The notes beneath the pieces are model-generated. The model did not search any database, was not told where the DNA came from, and saw only the letters and a list, made by a program, of their open reading frames with translations. This document shows positions 11,617 through 23,465 of a stretch of DNA of 64,000 nt, one piece after another (the stretch's first letter is position 1; each line of letters begins with the position of its first letter). The translations under genes and the position numbers were made by a program. The DNA is from Isochrysis galbana (taxonomy: Eukaryota; Haptophyta; Isochrysidales; Isochrysidaceae), in assembly GCA_018136815.1 (NCBI GenBank), contig CM030932.1:10337027-10401026 (forward strand), read 5' to 3'.

Positions 11617-11661
<45 letters not shown>
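11608..11661. repeat. (GA)n microsatellite upstream of DNALI1
   Basis: Nearly pure GA run some 20 bp before the DNALI1 start codon on the opposite strand, continuing into a G/A-rich stretch. It would fall in the 5' UTR or core promoter. Confidence 0.9.
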
Positions 11662-11664
<3 letters not shown>

Positions 11665-11961
11665 GAGAGGGAGAGGGAAGGGGGGTAAAAGGCCGGCCGC
11701 AGCGCTGCGCTGCGCTCGCAACAGCAGTGGCAACGGCGGAGGTGTGGTGGGGTGTAGAAGTTAAAAGGGGAGGCTCAATGCTGGCGGGTCGGTGGGCACA
11801 AACTAGTACTAGAGTAGTACAAGGGTTGTTAGGGCGGTCTAGGGCCAGGTAAATACTTTTACAAATTTTTCTGCAAGTTTGGGTGGCTGCTCGAGCTCGT
11901 CAGAAATTTGGGCCCTCTCTACAAGTGGGCTGCAAGTTTGGGGGCGCGGCGCCCTCTCACT

Positions 11962-12062
11962 CCTAGATGGGAAATACGTATTCACCGTATTTGGACGAAG
12001 GCCAAATACAGACCGTATTTACCGTATTTGAAACTGCCTCAATATGACCCTCCGTATTTGGA
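11962..12062. mobile_element. MITE copy 2, right end lost
   Basis: It has the left terminal repeat CCTAGATGGGAAATACG and interior GTATTTGG units with GGACGAAGGCCAAATACAG. The right terminus (GTATTTCCCATCTAGG) is missing: the sequence runs from CCGTATTTGGA into unrelated DNA. Confidence 0.7.
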
Positions 12063-12785
12063 CGGTGGCGCAGGCGCGCGCGTCGAAAGTCCCCACGCCA
12101 TGATCCTGTTTTGGTCTCATAGGCGAGGGGGCCTAATGGGAATGGGAGGGTGAGGAGCAGATTATTAGAGAGGAGCTGTCGTGGGGAAGGAGAGATGGCT
12201 GGAAAGGGCGCTATACCCATGCGCTAGGCATGGGCAGCGCCGCCACCTCAGGGCATGTCCTCCCTCTGTTTGGTCATATGTTGAGATGTTGAGATGTTTT
12301 GTGCCTACAACCTACAACAGAGGACGACGAGGGGGTTTGTGCTGCTTGGGTTAAATGAATGCAGTAGGAAGAGGGAGTGAGCGAGCAGAGTGAGAGGGGG
12401 AGTCAAGCGTTGAATGAAGGCCCATGGATGGCCCATGGCAGGGCACCGAGTTGTAGGTTCCTGTGGTGCACAAGAGTGGGGTGGGAAGGAGAATTGTGTC
12501 AGCAATGGGCAATGGGCATTGCTGCATTGTTTGTTTGCGCAATGCAGTACCGCTGCAGCCATGCGCCATGCGCGCAACGAGCGCGGATCGCGCGAGGCAC
12601 GGTCAGGGTTGGGGTTCAGGATGGGGTACACGCTCCATCTACATTCTCACATGCTCTCATCATGATGAGATGATGGGTGAAGGGGGGGCGGGGGGGGAGA
12701 GGGCGCTGGCGCTGGCGCTAGGGCAATATATGGCATATGCTGGCGATTGGCGACGGGGGAGGCTTGGGGAATGGGAGCCCCCCCC

Positions 12786-12889
12786 CCGGTACTGTATTTG
12801 GTACCGTATTTGGCTGTATTTGGACGAAGGCCAAATACAGGCTGTATTTACCGTATTTGGAAGCCCCCTCACTGTATTTCCCATCTAGG
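12786..12889. mobile_element. MITE copy 3, left end lost
   Basis: It shares the GGACGAAGGCCAAATACAG interior of copy 2 and has an intact right terminus GTATTTCCCATCTAGG. The left terminus is replaced by a polyC run. Copies 2 and 3 each keep about the same central part, so they are two insertions, not halves of one. Confidence 0.7.
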
Positions 12890-12928
12890 CTCTCACTAAC
12901 AGTAAAACCCCTTATCTAACACTAATAC

Positions 12929-13111
12929 CCCAGATGGGAAATACGTATTTACCGTATTTGGCCAGAGACCAAATACATATGTATTTGGCTGTATTTGAAG
13001 CGTGTCCTGGGTTGTGGGCCTCGAATGTATTTGAAATGTATTTGGCCGGAGGCCAAATACATATGTATTTGGCTGTATTTGCAGGCCCCTGCACCGTATT
13101 TCCCATCTAGG
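12929..13111. mobile_element. MITE copy 4, full length, 8 bp target duplication
   Basis: 183 bp, the same length as copy 1, with ends CCCAGATGGGAAATACG and CGTATTTCCCATCTAGG reading inward (one T-to-C change in the left end). The flanking repeat ACTAATAC is at 12921-12928 and 13112-13119. The interior has two large palindromic CAAATACATATGTATTTG blocks. It sits about 150 bp from a hAT transposase fragment. Confidence 0.88.
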
Positions 13112-13264
13112 ACTAATACCCCAAAATCAAAATCACCTCCCTACGCGGTATAAAATACCCGTATAGTCTCACGTTCCCAGCCGACTTTTTAAAAAAATGA
13201 CGGTCATACGTTTACATACATAAACAGGACGTTTTTCGTTTTTATCACACAGACTGGGGTCGTC

Positions 13265-13630
13265 ATGAGACCCGCGACAAAAAAGCCCGCGGCGGACGCG
13301 CCATGCGCCATGCTTCAGAGTATTCGTGAACGTGGGCAGGACATGGGCAGGTGCTTAGTTGGTGGGCATCCAATCACTTGGGCGTTGGCGGCGAGGGTTA
13401 CATTCAGCATGACTCCAAATTCAGCTTCATGTGAGCGCGTGTTTTCTTTGCTGACCACAATGTTTGGTCCAGATCGTTCGGCATCTCTTGGGGATCAGGA
13501 TCAGATTCAAGCCCGCGCTGATGTTGCGTTACAACAACAACAACAACCGGGAGAAGTCTTCATAAATAAGTGTAAGTGTGGTTGTGTCATGTCATGCATG
13601 TGGGAACATGTGTGTTGCGTGAAATGTTGA
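13265..13630 (+). pseudogene. hAT transposase C-terminal dimerisation domain, fragment
   Basis: A 121 aa frame contains NSASCERVFSLLTTMFG followed by DRSASLGDQDQ, the conserved core of the hAT C-terminal dimerisation region (usual form SAS-ERVFSLL). The N-terminal BED finger and the RNase-H-like catalytic core are not seen upstream, so this is the 3' end of a decayed autonomous element. A TATA-like GGTATAAAATACC occurs near 13147, but its meaning is open. The fragment lies next to the 8 bp-duplication MITEs, which makes a hAT source for them plausible. Confidence 0.72.
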
Positions 13631-15128
13631 AACAATGCACTATTTAGAAATCATATCATCATCATGTAGAGAGAGGTGAAGGTGAATAAGCTAGGGAGGT
13701 TGGAGATAGGAGGTAGGTAGGTGGAGGTGCGCGATATCGATATCGCGATATTCTGTGCTCCTTAAGGGAAACGTGTTGTAACGTGTTACGGACGTACTTG
13801 CGGCACCACAAATTGCTACAAAACGATACTACTTAGAAAATCATAAAACTACTTTGCGATCATAAAAGGGGAAAATCTCTCCGCTGCGGGCCACTTGTGA
13901 GAGCGGGAGGCCGCGAGTTATAGAAACAATTATCGTAAATAATGAGATTACTTACCGTATCGTCGTCGGCTGACCCGCGAGAGCGCTTTCCCCCCCCCCT
14001 TGGTCGCGCTTCCTGTTCGCTTGACTGCGGGCAGTTCGCCGGGCGGCGCGGGCGGCGCGGGCGAGTAGCCATGGCTTTCCTACGCGTCCGCATGGCGCTG
14101 CGGCGGCCGAGCGGTGTTTGCAGGGGTGCAGGTGGTGGGCATGCCCTGCGGGGCCTGAGGGCAAAAGTGTCCTCAGGCCGCGGCCGTCGCGCGCGGCGTG
14201 CGTAGCCCCCCCTGGCCAGCCGCCCCCATGCAGCTCGCGTAGCTCAACACCTGATTGGGTGTAGGGGCGGGGACCACTCCACCGGCGGTGCGCACGCGCT
14301 GCCCTAGCACCATTATTTCTGCTCACTCGCCTTGCCACTTGCCACTCACCGGCCTCGTCTTCCCTCGCTGCTCCTCGCCTCCCCACCTCGCCTCGCCTCT
14401 CCCTCTCCCTCTCAGCCTCGCCTCTCGCTTCCGCACACCCGCCCTTGCCTCCGCTGCCTGCTGCAGCACAACGTCCATACTCATCCTTGTCATCGTCACC
14501 CTTGCCCTCTCCCTCTTCCTCTTCCTCTTCTCCCCTTCCCACATCAGCTCCCTCACTACTACTTGCGCTGCCCGAGTTGCGAGATGACGAGCCCGAGTAG
14601 TTGTCATCATCACTTCCTCCTGCAGCAACTAGATCTTGTCGACGATCAGTGCAAAACCCCCGAAGTAAGCTCATGCACTTCTTTGTGAGCCTCACAGTGC
14701 ATCCTGAGATTGGGTTTCCATTTGAGAACTTCTCACTCCATTGTTGGCCTCGGGCGCCTTTTTATCGCTCGCTTGGCGCTCCCGGCTCACCGGCGGCCGC
14801 TGGCTCCGTGNNNNNNNNNNNNNNNNNNNNNNNNNNNNNNNNNNNNNNNNNNNNNNNNNNNNNNNNNNNNNNNNNNNNNNNNNNNNNNNNNNNNNNNNNN
14901 NNNNNNNNNNACGAACGCGACTCGAACGAGAACGCTGTACACAACAAGGCCCAAGAAGCCCAACACAATAGGCACCAACACAAACACAAGCCAACACCAA
15001 ATACTCAGCCCAAAAAACCCTCAAAGAAGGGCGACACCGGCGCGGACTCAACACTCAACGAGCCCCATGGAACCCGTCGAAACTAGACCACACACGGACT
15101 AACCCCACCTCCCACCCCGGCCGCACAG
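13631..15128. other. Non-coding stretch with a 100 N assembly gap (14811-14910)
   Basis: Low-complexity CCTCGCCTCTCC-type sequence fills 14330-14570. A long minus-strand frame over it is rich in Glu/Gly/Arg and follows the repeat, so I do not call it a gene. The N block at 14811-14910 is a scaffold gap. Confidence 0.6.
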
Positions 15129-15783
15129 GTGGCCCTCCTGGACGAAGACCTCGAGCCCATGCACGAGGAGGAGGCGGAGTTTCCTATCGATCAAAAAATC
15201 ATCATCACCTTCACGGCGTACGAAAAGGGCCACAAGGCCAAGGACGAAGAGACCCTCGGCGCCATCACCGCACACCTCAACAAGCTCGAGGGCGTGGACC
15301 TCGAGCCAGGCTTCTTGTCCAAAAGCGCCTCCGGCCCGTGGGAGATCCTGGTAACGGCGGATTGCGCCAACCAATTTCGCGAAATGTACAAGGACGTGGC
15401 GGATTTCCGCAAGGCGGGCATCCCGTGCCCGTGCCCGAGAGCGGTCAAATACCAAACCCTCGACGAGAAAACCAAGAGCCTCCCACGGGCGTCGGACAAG
15501 GCGATAGCCGGGCCTTCAGAGACGTCTCGGCGCACCTCGTGGTGCGAAACTACAAATTCGAGCTGAAAAGCCTCATCACTATCAGCTCTCTCGCCAAAGC
15601 GGTCGAGAATCAAGGCATCAAGGCTTCTATTTCATCCAAGGCAACCAAGAGCGGACCAAGATCCTCACGAAAGAAGGGGTCCTCGTAACCCAAGGTAAAA
15701 AAGAAGTCTACCACTTATACGTGGCACCCAAACAAGGTTCATTCAACTCATTCGACTTCCCGCGCAAAATCCTACTCACTTGA
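15129..15783 (+). pseudogene. Decayed coding remnant of unknown family
   Basis: Three consecutive frames read as one protein: 15129 to about 15500 (IITFTAYEKGHKAKDEETLG, WEILVTADCANQFREMYKD, PCPCPRAVKYQTLDEK), then about 15500-15600 (HLVVRNYKFELKSLITISS), then about 15615-15783 (GFYFIQGNQERTKILTKEG, YHLYVAPKQGSFNSFDFPRK) ending in TGA. Composition is protein-like throughout, so at least two single-base shifts have broken one reading frame. I do not recognise the family; a retroelement ORF1 is one possibility given the surroundings. The remnant ends about 170 bp from the edge of element B. Confidence 0.5.
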
Positions 15784-15955
15784 GCGTCCGACATTTTTTT
15801 GCATTGCTTATCTTAACTTTAAACGAGTCGACAATTTCCGTAATAGTAAAAATAAAGCTCAAATTTTAAATCTTTGAAAATTTCGAGTTTCAGTTTCGAG
15901 ACGAACAAAAATCGGCGGCGAACCAGAAGCAGAACCAGATTTGAATTTGAGCCCA

Positions 15956-17334
15956 TGTCAGAGCAAGGCTCATCTCACTCTTGGAGATGGCCTGCGAGGG
16001 CGCGCCGGCAGCTAGCGCGGAATGCGGTTCTTGCGGGGAGCTCATGGAGCTTTCCTCGGGGTGACTACGGGCATGGTGATCGACGCACGACGCACGACGC
16101 ACGGAGGGCGCGGAAGTGTGGAAGGAGGCTTGTGGGAGGTGGTGGCAGGCGACTGGGGGTGGCTCAGGCGCGTGCTTGGCTGGTATTGACTCGTTGACTC
16201 GGGTATAGACTCGGGAACTCGGGGGACTCGCTTGGGAACACGGTGGGACTCGACGAAGTTGCTACAAAAACACTCACAAGAAACCCAAACCCCAACGACC
16301 TTGGGCTCAGAAAACTAACGTAAACACTCCGGAATCATACGATAAACAAACCCTCCCCGTGCGACAAAGGCTGAGGTCGCGATCGCTCGTCATGCGCGAA
16401 GAAATACGGAAAGAGAGCGCAAAACTACGCAAACGAAGGGTTCAAACTATCGTTAAAGTGAAAACTCGTCCGCTGAAGCCAACGCGGAGGGTCGAGGAGA
16501 GGTCCAAACTCGCGCGGGGGAAGAAGGCGATGTGCAGAGAGACCTTCTAGACAAGCGACGAGCAAGGGGCGACGAAACAAGACGCGAGACGCGGGCGCGT
16601 GCCATTCGTTCTTCCTTTCTTTCACCGAAAACGCGGCGAAACTAACGTTAAACATCGGTACCCCCTCCGCGAGAATCGCGAAGAAGAACGGACGAGATGG
16701 AGGCAATCATCGAAGGAATCGCGAGAGGAATCGAAGCGAGGGGGGGAAACAGCGCGCGCGGGGGGAACGAACGACGGCCGGAGGAAACGAACCGCGCGCG
16801 GAGGAGAAGAACCTCGCGCGGGGGGGAATAATATAACGGCCGGAGGCGACGGATGGCACGCCGAGAGGAAGAACCTGCCGCGGGGGGCGAGGGACCGAGG
16901 GCACGGCGGGGCAGCGTGGGAGGGCGCGAGGGTGATCTCGGAGCGAGATCGCGTCCTTTCCCTCGCGGAGCGCAGAGAGACCCCCACGGAACATCCTGGA
17001 CCGGAGAATGTTTTGGACGAAACTTCCTCCGTCGGCCGAGGAGAGGAGGACGGAGAGAGAGAGAGAGAGTCTCGCAGAGCAACTGCGGAACGAGAAGTCG
17101 AAGTCATGCCGGTTTATTACCTTAAACGAGCCAACAATTATAGTAACAGCAAAACAAAATTCGAATCGCAAATTTCGAGACCAAAATCTGCAAACCTGGA
17201 CTTGAGACCATGGGAATCCGAATCTGTGTGTCTTGTGCGTCAGTGGCAACACGGAACTGTTCAATTGTAATTGTGAGCGCGTACCTTACACGAATATTCA
17301 TGCCTACAGCCTTCAGATGGGCAGGAATACAACA
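15956..17334 (-). repeat. 3' LTR of element B (1379 bp)
   Basis: Reverse-oriented copy of the LTR at 4170-5562, with the same terminal bases (TGTTGT...GACA when read on the minus strand). The polypurine tract lies at 17335-17345. Small indels, mostly in homopolymers, distinguish it from the element A LTR. Confidence 0.9.
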
Positions 17335-17599
17335 CCCCCGACTTAAATCGAGACGTTCCCGATGTCGAGCCAAGAGTTCATTTAACCATACGAGACGAGA
17401 GACTTAGAAGAGGAGGATTAACCCATGGATCCAAAGCGAGCACAAAATCGGCAGCTTAGCGCGGCGGCCCCCGATTTCGTACGCCACGTCCTACCACGTT
17501 CCCCTTTTACAGGAGTTTTGCTCGGGCAGTTGCGCTGGGTCAGGCGCTGACGCGACGCTAATCATCCACTTCCGGTCGACTTAGCACTTAGCGTACGAA

Positions 17600-20500
17600 C
17601 GTGAACGAGAACGGTACGACTGAAGGCAGATCAGGAGGAATACGATTGACTCTTGAACTCGACGTGGAACTTGATTGACTGGGGACTTGAACTTGGACTT
17701 GAAGAGGAGTCTACAGCGGAGTGAGCTTGGGGTTGAACCGGACGGCGGTCGAAAGTGGTGTCGTACGACTCAACTAGATCAGCACAACGCCGAAGCAACT
17801 CAATTCGAGACTCCCAAGTAGCTTCAGAACGAGGATAGCCGCGCCATTTGACGAGATACTTGAATGAAACTCCATCGCCCTTGCGATCGAGTAACTCTTC
17901 GACCAAATACTCATCTCCAGCGAGCGGAGACGAATCGGTGACGGTAAAGTACGGACGAAGATTGGAAATGTGAACTTCATCCTTGACTTGACGATTTCGA
18001 GATCGCGTAGACGGTAGCGAGTGGCCGAGATGGCTTCTTCTACTCGGTAAGGACCGGAGTAGAGTATTGAAGTTTGTTGGCGTGGCCAGGATTCGACGAC
18101 AAACTCTGTCTCCTGTTTGAAGGTAACACCGAGTTTAGACTTTTGAGAGGCGGAGCGCATCGATTCACGTTGGGCTTCTTGAGTACTTTCGAGGCGGAAC
18201 GCCACGACTCGAGAAGCTTCTTATTGAGCTCGGTGGCGTAATGACGGCATCGGACGGAGGCCTAGATGGAAGCAACTCAGAACAGGAGCAGGGTCAGCAA
18301 GTTGAGCTGGAAGACGAAGCTCCCGACCAAACAAGATAGCCGCGGGTGACTTGGGTACGACGCGACCGGCGGTCGCTCGCATAGACATGAGAAGAAACGG
18401 AAGGTGATCGACCCAATGGGCGCCGCCTTCATTGGAGACTCGAGTCATCGTGAGGAGAGTTTGTTGAGCTCTTTCTACTAGCCCTACGCCTTCGTGGCGA
18501 TAGGCTTCAGTAGTGCTCAAGTCCGTGCCGGTCGCTTTGAGAATTAGGTCCACTAATCGAGAGCAAAGATTCGAGCCGGCGTCGGTTCGAAGTTGGCGAG
18601 GGACTCCATAACGAGATACGATGAGACGCATGAAGACGTCCAGACATTTGCGGACGAGGGGTTACCGTTGCAAGGCTCAGCTTCAATCCAACGAGAGAGA
18701 GAATCGACGAAAACAATCAGCTTTCAAAACCGGAGCGGCCGGATACGAAATCGTGAGTGGGCGCCATCGAAAGAATATCGCAATAGACGACGTCGAAAGG
18801 ATAAGATCCGATGGAAAGACCGGATGGATGGGCGAGCGGTCGCGGTAACGGTTTGCCAAGAGTGCATTCTGGCACTCTCGAACGTACTCCGATACAGAGG
18901 CGGATAGCCAGGCCAGTAAACTCGAGACGAAGTAGGGTAGTCATCCTTGTCGCACCTGGGTGACCAAGGTGGTCATGGTAGGCGCGGAGGTACGTGTCAC
19001 GAAGGGACTCCGGAATGTATAAACGAAGAGGAGCCTCTTCCGCTTTGAGGAGCGGTAGTAGAGTAGGCCATCGCGAAGGAGGAATCGGGACTTTTCTTCG
19101 ACGACGAGCTAGAGTCAATCGAAGAGGAAGCTTTCGGAAGGATCGACCCGATTCAGAAAGGATCGAGCTGGCGAACTCGTCGGTAGAGAGCGCTTGACGC
19201 AATTCGTCGGCATGAGGCACGCCCACATCGAGATACGAGGAGGTAATCGACTCCGAAGATTCCGATGCTTGACGAGCGAGCCTATCGTTTGCTTGTTGGC
19301 GGCGAGCGGTGAGGGTGGATGACGTAACCGCGGCGGCAACTATGTCGTGAATTTCGAAGAATCGAAAGAATGGACGTCACTCTCCTCGAGATGGAGAGGA
19401 TCGTGATCAGGCTCGAGAGCAACTAGCGGGATAAGCCGTCGGCGTCCCAGTGAGTGACTCCAGGTTTGTGCACGACGTCGAATCTATATTCGGCTAGCTT
19501 TAGGACCCATCGCATGAGGCGCGAGGCTGGACCACCGGTGACTTGATCTTTCATCGTGTGAAGCCAGCGCAAAGCTGAATGGTCTACGACGAGGGTGAAG
19601 TGGCGACCCCAAAGATAGGCCTCCAATTTCGGATCGATTCTAGCGCTGCTAGAAGTTCGATTTCAGTACTGTCCAATGGCGCTCAGCCGGACTCAAGCTA
19701 CGACCGTAGTATGCAACAACGCGCTCTCTCCCTTCGTCGTCTTTTGAGCGAGGACGCCGGCGATGCCGAGCTTGCTAGCACCGTCGGTCTTAACGAGGAA
19801 AGGACGGTCGTCTCGAGGAGGTGCAGTACGGGTTCTTCACAGATAGCTTGCTTGAGATCTTCGATAGCCTGGCGACAGGCTTCTGTTTGCGACTCGACCG
19901 GGACATCGCACCCTTTCCGCGTGAGAGCGGTTAACGGCGCTGCACGGATCGCAAAACGGCGTATAAAACGGCGGTAGTACGAGCACAGTCCAAGGAAAGA
20001 ACGGACGGCTTCGATAGAGTTGATTTGGGTAGGGTCGATTTTCGAGACGGCTTCCACTTTCTTGGGATCCATCCGAAGACCTTCACGCGAAACAACGTGG
20101 CCGAGATATTCAGCCGAGGTGGCAAAGAAAACGCATTTCGACATCTTGCAAGTGAGGCCCGCCCAGATGAGACGTTCCAAGACAAGATCAAGACGGTGTA
20201 ACATTTGTTGGAATGACGACTCTTCCCTGGCCTGCAGCGAGTCACCTACGCCTGTCGACCAGGCGCCGACATCATCCAAGTATGGCATACAAATCTCCCA
20301 TGCCAGCCCACCGAGAACGGCGTCCATGAGGCGGCACATATACGAGAGACCGGATTGAACACCAAAGGCAAGTAATTGAACTCGTACTTGCCGCGATGAG
20401 TAGTGAACGCGGTGATATGTTTATCGGACTCTTTGATCGGTATACCCCAGAAACCAGATGCCAGGTCCAGGGTGCAAAGGAATAGAGAATCAAGGTTGCC

Positions 20501-21800
20501 TTGGCCGGACGACAATCGGTCGATGGCTTCTACCGTGAGGGGAAGAGGGCTGTCCTCTAGACGAAGCTTGGAGTTGACGTCGCGATAATCTACGCAGAAA
20601 CGTACGGAGCCATCCTTCTTAGTGACTAGCACGACTCGAGAGGCCCACGACGAATTTGATTTCCTAATGATGCCCGCGGACTCCATCTTGCAAACTTCGT
20701 CCTCTATGATCTTCTCACCCTCTCGTCCAACTCTAGACGGTGCGTGGCGGTGAGCTTCGGCTCCGGGGTTGAGCGGTAGCTCTACCTCCATCACGTGAGT
20801 GTGATTCGGGTTGGTCGGGTCAATTGCGAAAGCAGCGATACGTCGGGCCAGTAGACGACGAACTTGTTCACGTTGGGGCATCGAGAGACGGCCCTCGGGG
20901 TCGATCTTGGCTGCCTCGAGGAGCTTACATTGGTCCTCGTCGAGCGACTCAATCACATCCGGCGAGTTAACGTCACCGACGCGGCGATAAGTTCCAGCGT
21001 GAATCTTGAATCGAACCTGTAACGAAGCTACAGGATGGAACGACGGAAGATGTAGAGGTTTGGGGTCAGTATTGACCACCGTAATCGCGATGGTGTGGTT
21101 GGAGTTCGGCCTCTCTACTTGAGGGATGACGAGAGGAGAGCTATCGATCGTTTCACGCGTAGGTAGTCGGTCCACGAGCATGGCGCAATCTTCGTGTTCT
21201 CGAAGAGCTAGTGGAATTCGGACGTGAAACGTTGCCCGATGATAGGCCGGGATCGTGATAGGTTCGTGGGTATATAGGAGGTACTCGGAGCCACATGATG
21301 CCGGCGCTTTGGCGGCAAACTCATCGGCCGTGTTGAAGAGAGGCTCGGAGACTAGCTGGTTGTCGTTTTCGGCGGCCTGAGGCCCTCGGAAGAAGTCAGT
21401 CGTAATTGGGTTCGCGGAGGTCGGACAGACTTGTGCACAAGTCAGGCTGACAGGGACCATCGCTATCGGTGACGTCGAGACGCGAAAGATCGGCGGGGCG
21501 TCGGGGCTTGGACTGCCATTAACCTCAAGAGGAGCCACCGTGGATGGAGCACCGAGGGTGATAGAGCCGTCCGCGCTGTCGGAGGCGAGCTGAATCGAAG
21601 CGGCGTGCGTGGCTAAGAAGTCGTTCCCGAGCAGCAGCATCGGGTTGCCTTCAATCACCATGAACGTATGACGAAAGAGAATCCACCGACGGAGAAGACG
21701 ATTCGAGCCTTGCCTCGCGTGATAAGAGGCAGGCCGTCCGGACCGTGAAGCGGTGTCACTACGGCTTGTGGCAGCCGCTCGACGCATGCGTCTTTGGGTA
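17600..21800 (-). pseudogene. pol: Ty3/gypsy pol of element B, multiply frameshifted
   Basis: Minus-strand pieces in order: the end of protease (GNDFLATHAASIQL) and RT (21787-20246), RT/RNaseH including MPYLDDVG (20339-19698), the RNaseH end with GVTHWDADGLSR (19626-19423), integrase with its zinc module (19226-18717), the integrase core RTDAGSN...VGLVERA (18631-18221), and the chromodomain YLVKWRGY (17906-17631). The sequence matches element A almost residue for residue, but at least six frame changes interrupt it. One is a lost T near 21685 between protease and RT. Confidence 0.9.
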
Positions 21801-23042
21801 GCTGGACAAGAGGGAAGTGGTCACGACCGACGGGCCAGCTCCGGTGTCAGCGAGTGTGCTGTTGACCGTGAGAGCGGAGTCGGCTAAGATAACTCCTTCT
21901 TTGCCGGTAGCCTCGCCGGAGCGGCAGACCACTAGGTCTCGAACATATAGGCAATGCCTTGGGTAGGCAGATGGTAGGGTATCCACGACGCTATCCGGTC
22001 GGTGCGCGGTCACGTGTGCGATGGTGTCGGACGGGGACGGGGTTGGTCGACAGCGTGGTTGCTCGGGTGAATTCGTCGTCGTGGTGATCGTCGTCTCTTC
22101 GGGTAATCCGACTGCCGCTATCGTGGCAGAGGGTCTAGAGGCGTCGTCCTCGTTGGTAGCGGTGCAGGGTGATAGCTTGGGACTAGTGTATCCCAGGCCT
22201 CTCTTGTCGGTGGGGTGCCTCGGGTGGTCGGACATCTTTTCCCAATCTTTCTCGAGACGGGCTTGGGCTTCTGTCTTGGGTCTTCGAACTAATGAGGCTA
22301 GCTCTTCGGCGCGGATGCCTTTGGCTTCCACGAACTCGATCGGCGCTCGGACGGCAGCGGCGAGGTCGGATTCCTCGTCGGCGTTTCGTCCGGCTAGAGC
22401 TTGCGCTCTTATTTCGTCAGCGGTTTCGAGCGTGACGTTGGACCATTTCTGGTCCCCGTTCACTCCGAATGATTGCCATTGTTGGCGCCGCTTCCGGAGA
22501 GTCGTCGGCGTCGTCGGACGCGGCGAGCTCGCGCGTGCCGGAGGCGGGGCGGTCCATGGAGAGAATGGGTCGTGGAGTGTAGACTCGGAGGCGTGGAGTG
22601 GCGTGTCGTTGTCGTGGTTATCGTGGGTTTCTTTTTGGTCTTCGTGGTTGTCTGACTCGGGAGTAGATGGACGGGAAACAACGGGGTCGGAAGAAACTTC
22701 ACTCGTTTCCCTCCCCCTCTCATAACGATGAAGAGCCGACCACGGCTCGTAGGCGGTAGCCTCGGTCGAGCTAAGTGAAGGCCGGTCCAATAGGCTGCAC
22801 CGCGCGCAAGCGAGTAGCTCTAACGCGGACAATTTCTTCGTCGACGTCTGGTCTCGCTGTTGGCTCAAATGTCGAAGAAGAACCGGCATCCAATGGATCG
22901 CCATCGCTCCAGCTACACCGACGTAGGTGCGGCTGCGAAGAGCGCCACGGTGCGGTGAAGGAGAGAGGTTAGCCATGGCCGACTCACGGCCATCCACGAC
23001 GCAAGTTGGCTGGAGGGGCGGCAGCCCTTTGGTGAGGTACAA
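21759..23042 (-). pseudogene. Element B: methyltransferase C-terminus, linker and protease start in one open frame
   Basis: This 427-codon open stretch is the key evidence for domain order. It begins with the C-terminal part of the methyltransferase-like domain (LPPLQPTCVV, SAMANLSPSPHRG, LRSRTYVGVAGAMAIHW) and continues through a long Ser/Thr/Pro-rich linker with two acidic helical patches. It ends in the retropepsin active-site motif LADTGAGPSVVTT (DTG at about 21835-21855). The methyltransferase and protease are therefore translated together in this family, with no stop between them. The frame breaks in the protease, and the rest continues in the 21787-20246 piece. Confidence 0.8.
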
Positions 23043-23465
23043 CCCGGTGGCTTTCTGGTGTCCAGTGCCGTGCTCCAGGGTTGGACGAATTGGGTCGGGG
23101 TCAACCCCCCGACTAAACGGCGAGCTTCCGCATGCATCCGAGGGTTCTCAACCGCTACAAACGGAGCAGTGGCGGAGGCCATTGACTTGAAGACGCGGGC
23201 GGCCGACTCAAGAGCGGCACGACGTCCGGGTTCTTGGGAAAGCCATTGGCTGCTGGCGGCGGAGAGGTACGTGCAGGGCGGTGGGCGATGACTAGGTCCC
23301 AACCTAGGTTTTGGACATGAAGCGCGTCGCCTTGGAAGTGGGGCACGTAGTCAATCTCGGAAGGATATAAATCGCACGTAGCTACATCAGCTCCGGCGAG
23401 TAGGAACATGGAGGAGACGACGCCGCTAGTCTCACCAACGACGAGAACTCGTGGGGCGTGACAGC
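22870..23465 (-). pseudogene. Phage-type cytosine DNA methyltransferase-like domain of element B, frameshifted
   Basis: Minus-strand pieces read PRVLVVGETSGVVSS (AdoMet-binding motif I), LLAGADVATCDLYPSE, NLGWDLVIAH, then after a one-base slip PPCTYLSAA (motif IV), then APFVAVENPRMHAEARRL (motif VI region), TQFVQPW, and finally LRSRTYVGVAGAMAIHW. Order and spacing are as in the intact copy at 56655-57250. The slip falls exactly in the AH-PPC motif near 23285, and another follows before the AVENP block, so this copy cannot be catalytic. Residue identity to the element C copy is high in the motifs but clearly lower between them. Confidence 0.82.

Noticed and set aside
13952-14695. 247-codon minus-strand frame rich in Glu, Gly and Arg
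   Set aside because: It is the reverse of a CCTCGCCTCTCC-type low-complexity tract; no motif or codon signal beyond the repeat.
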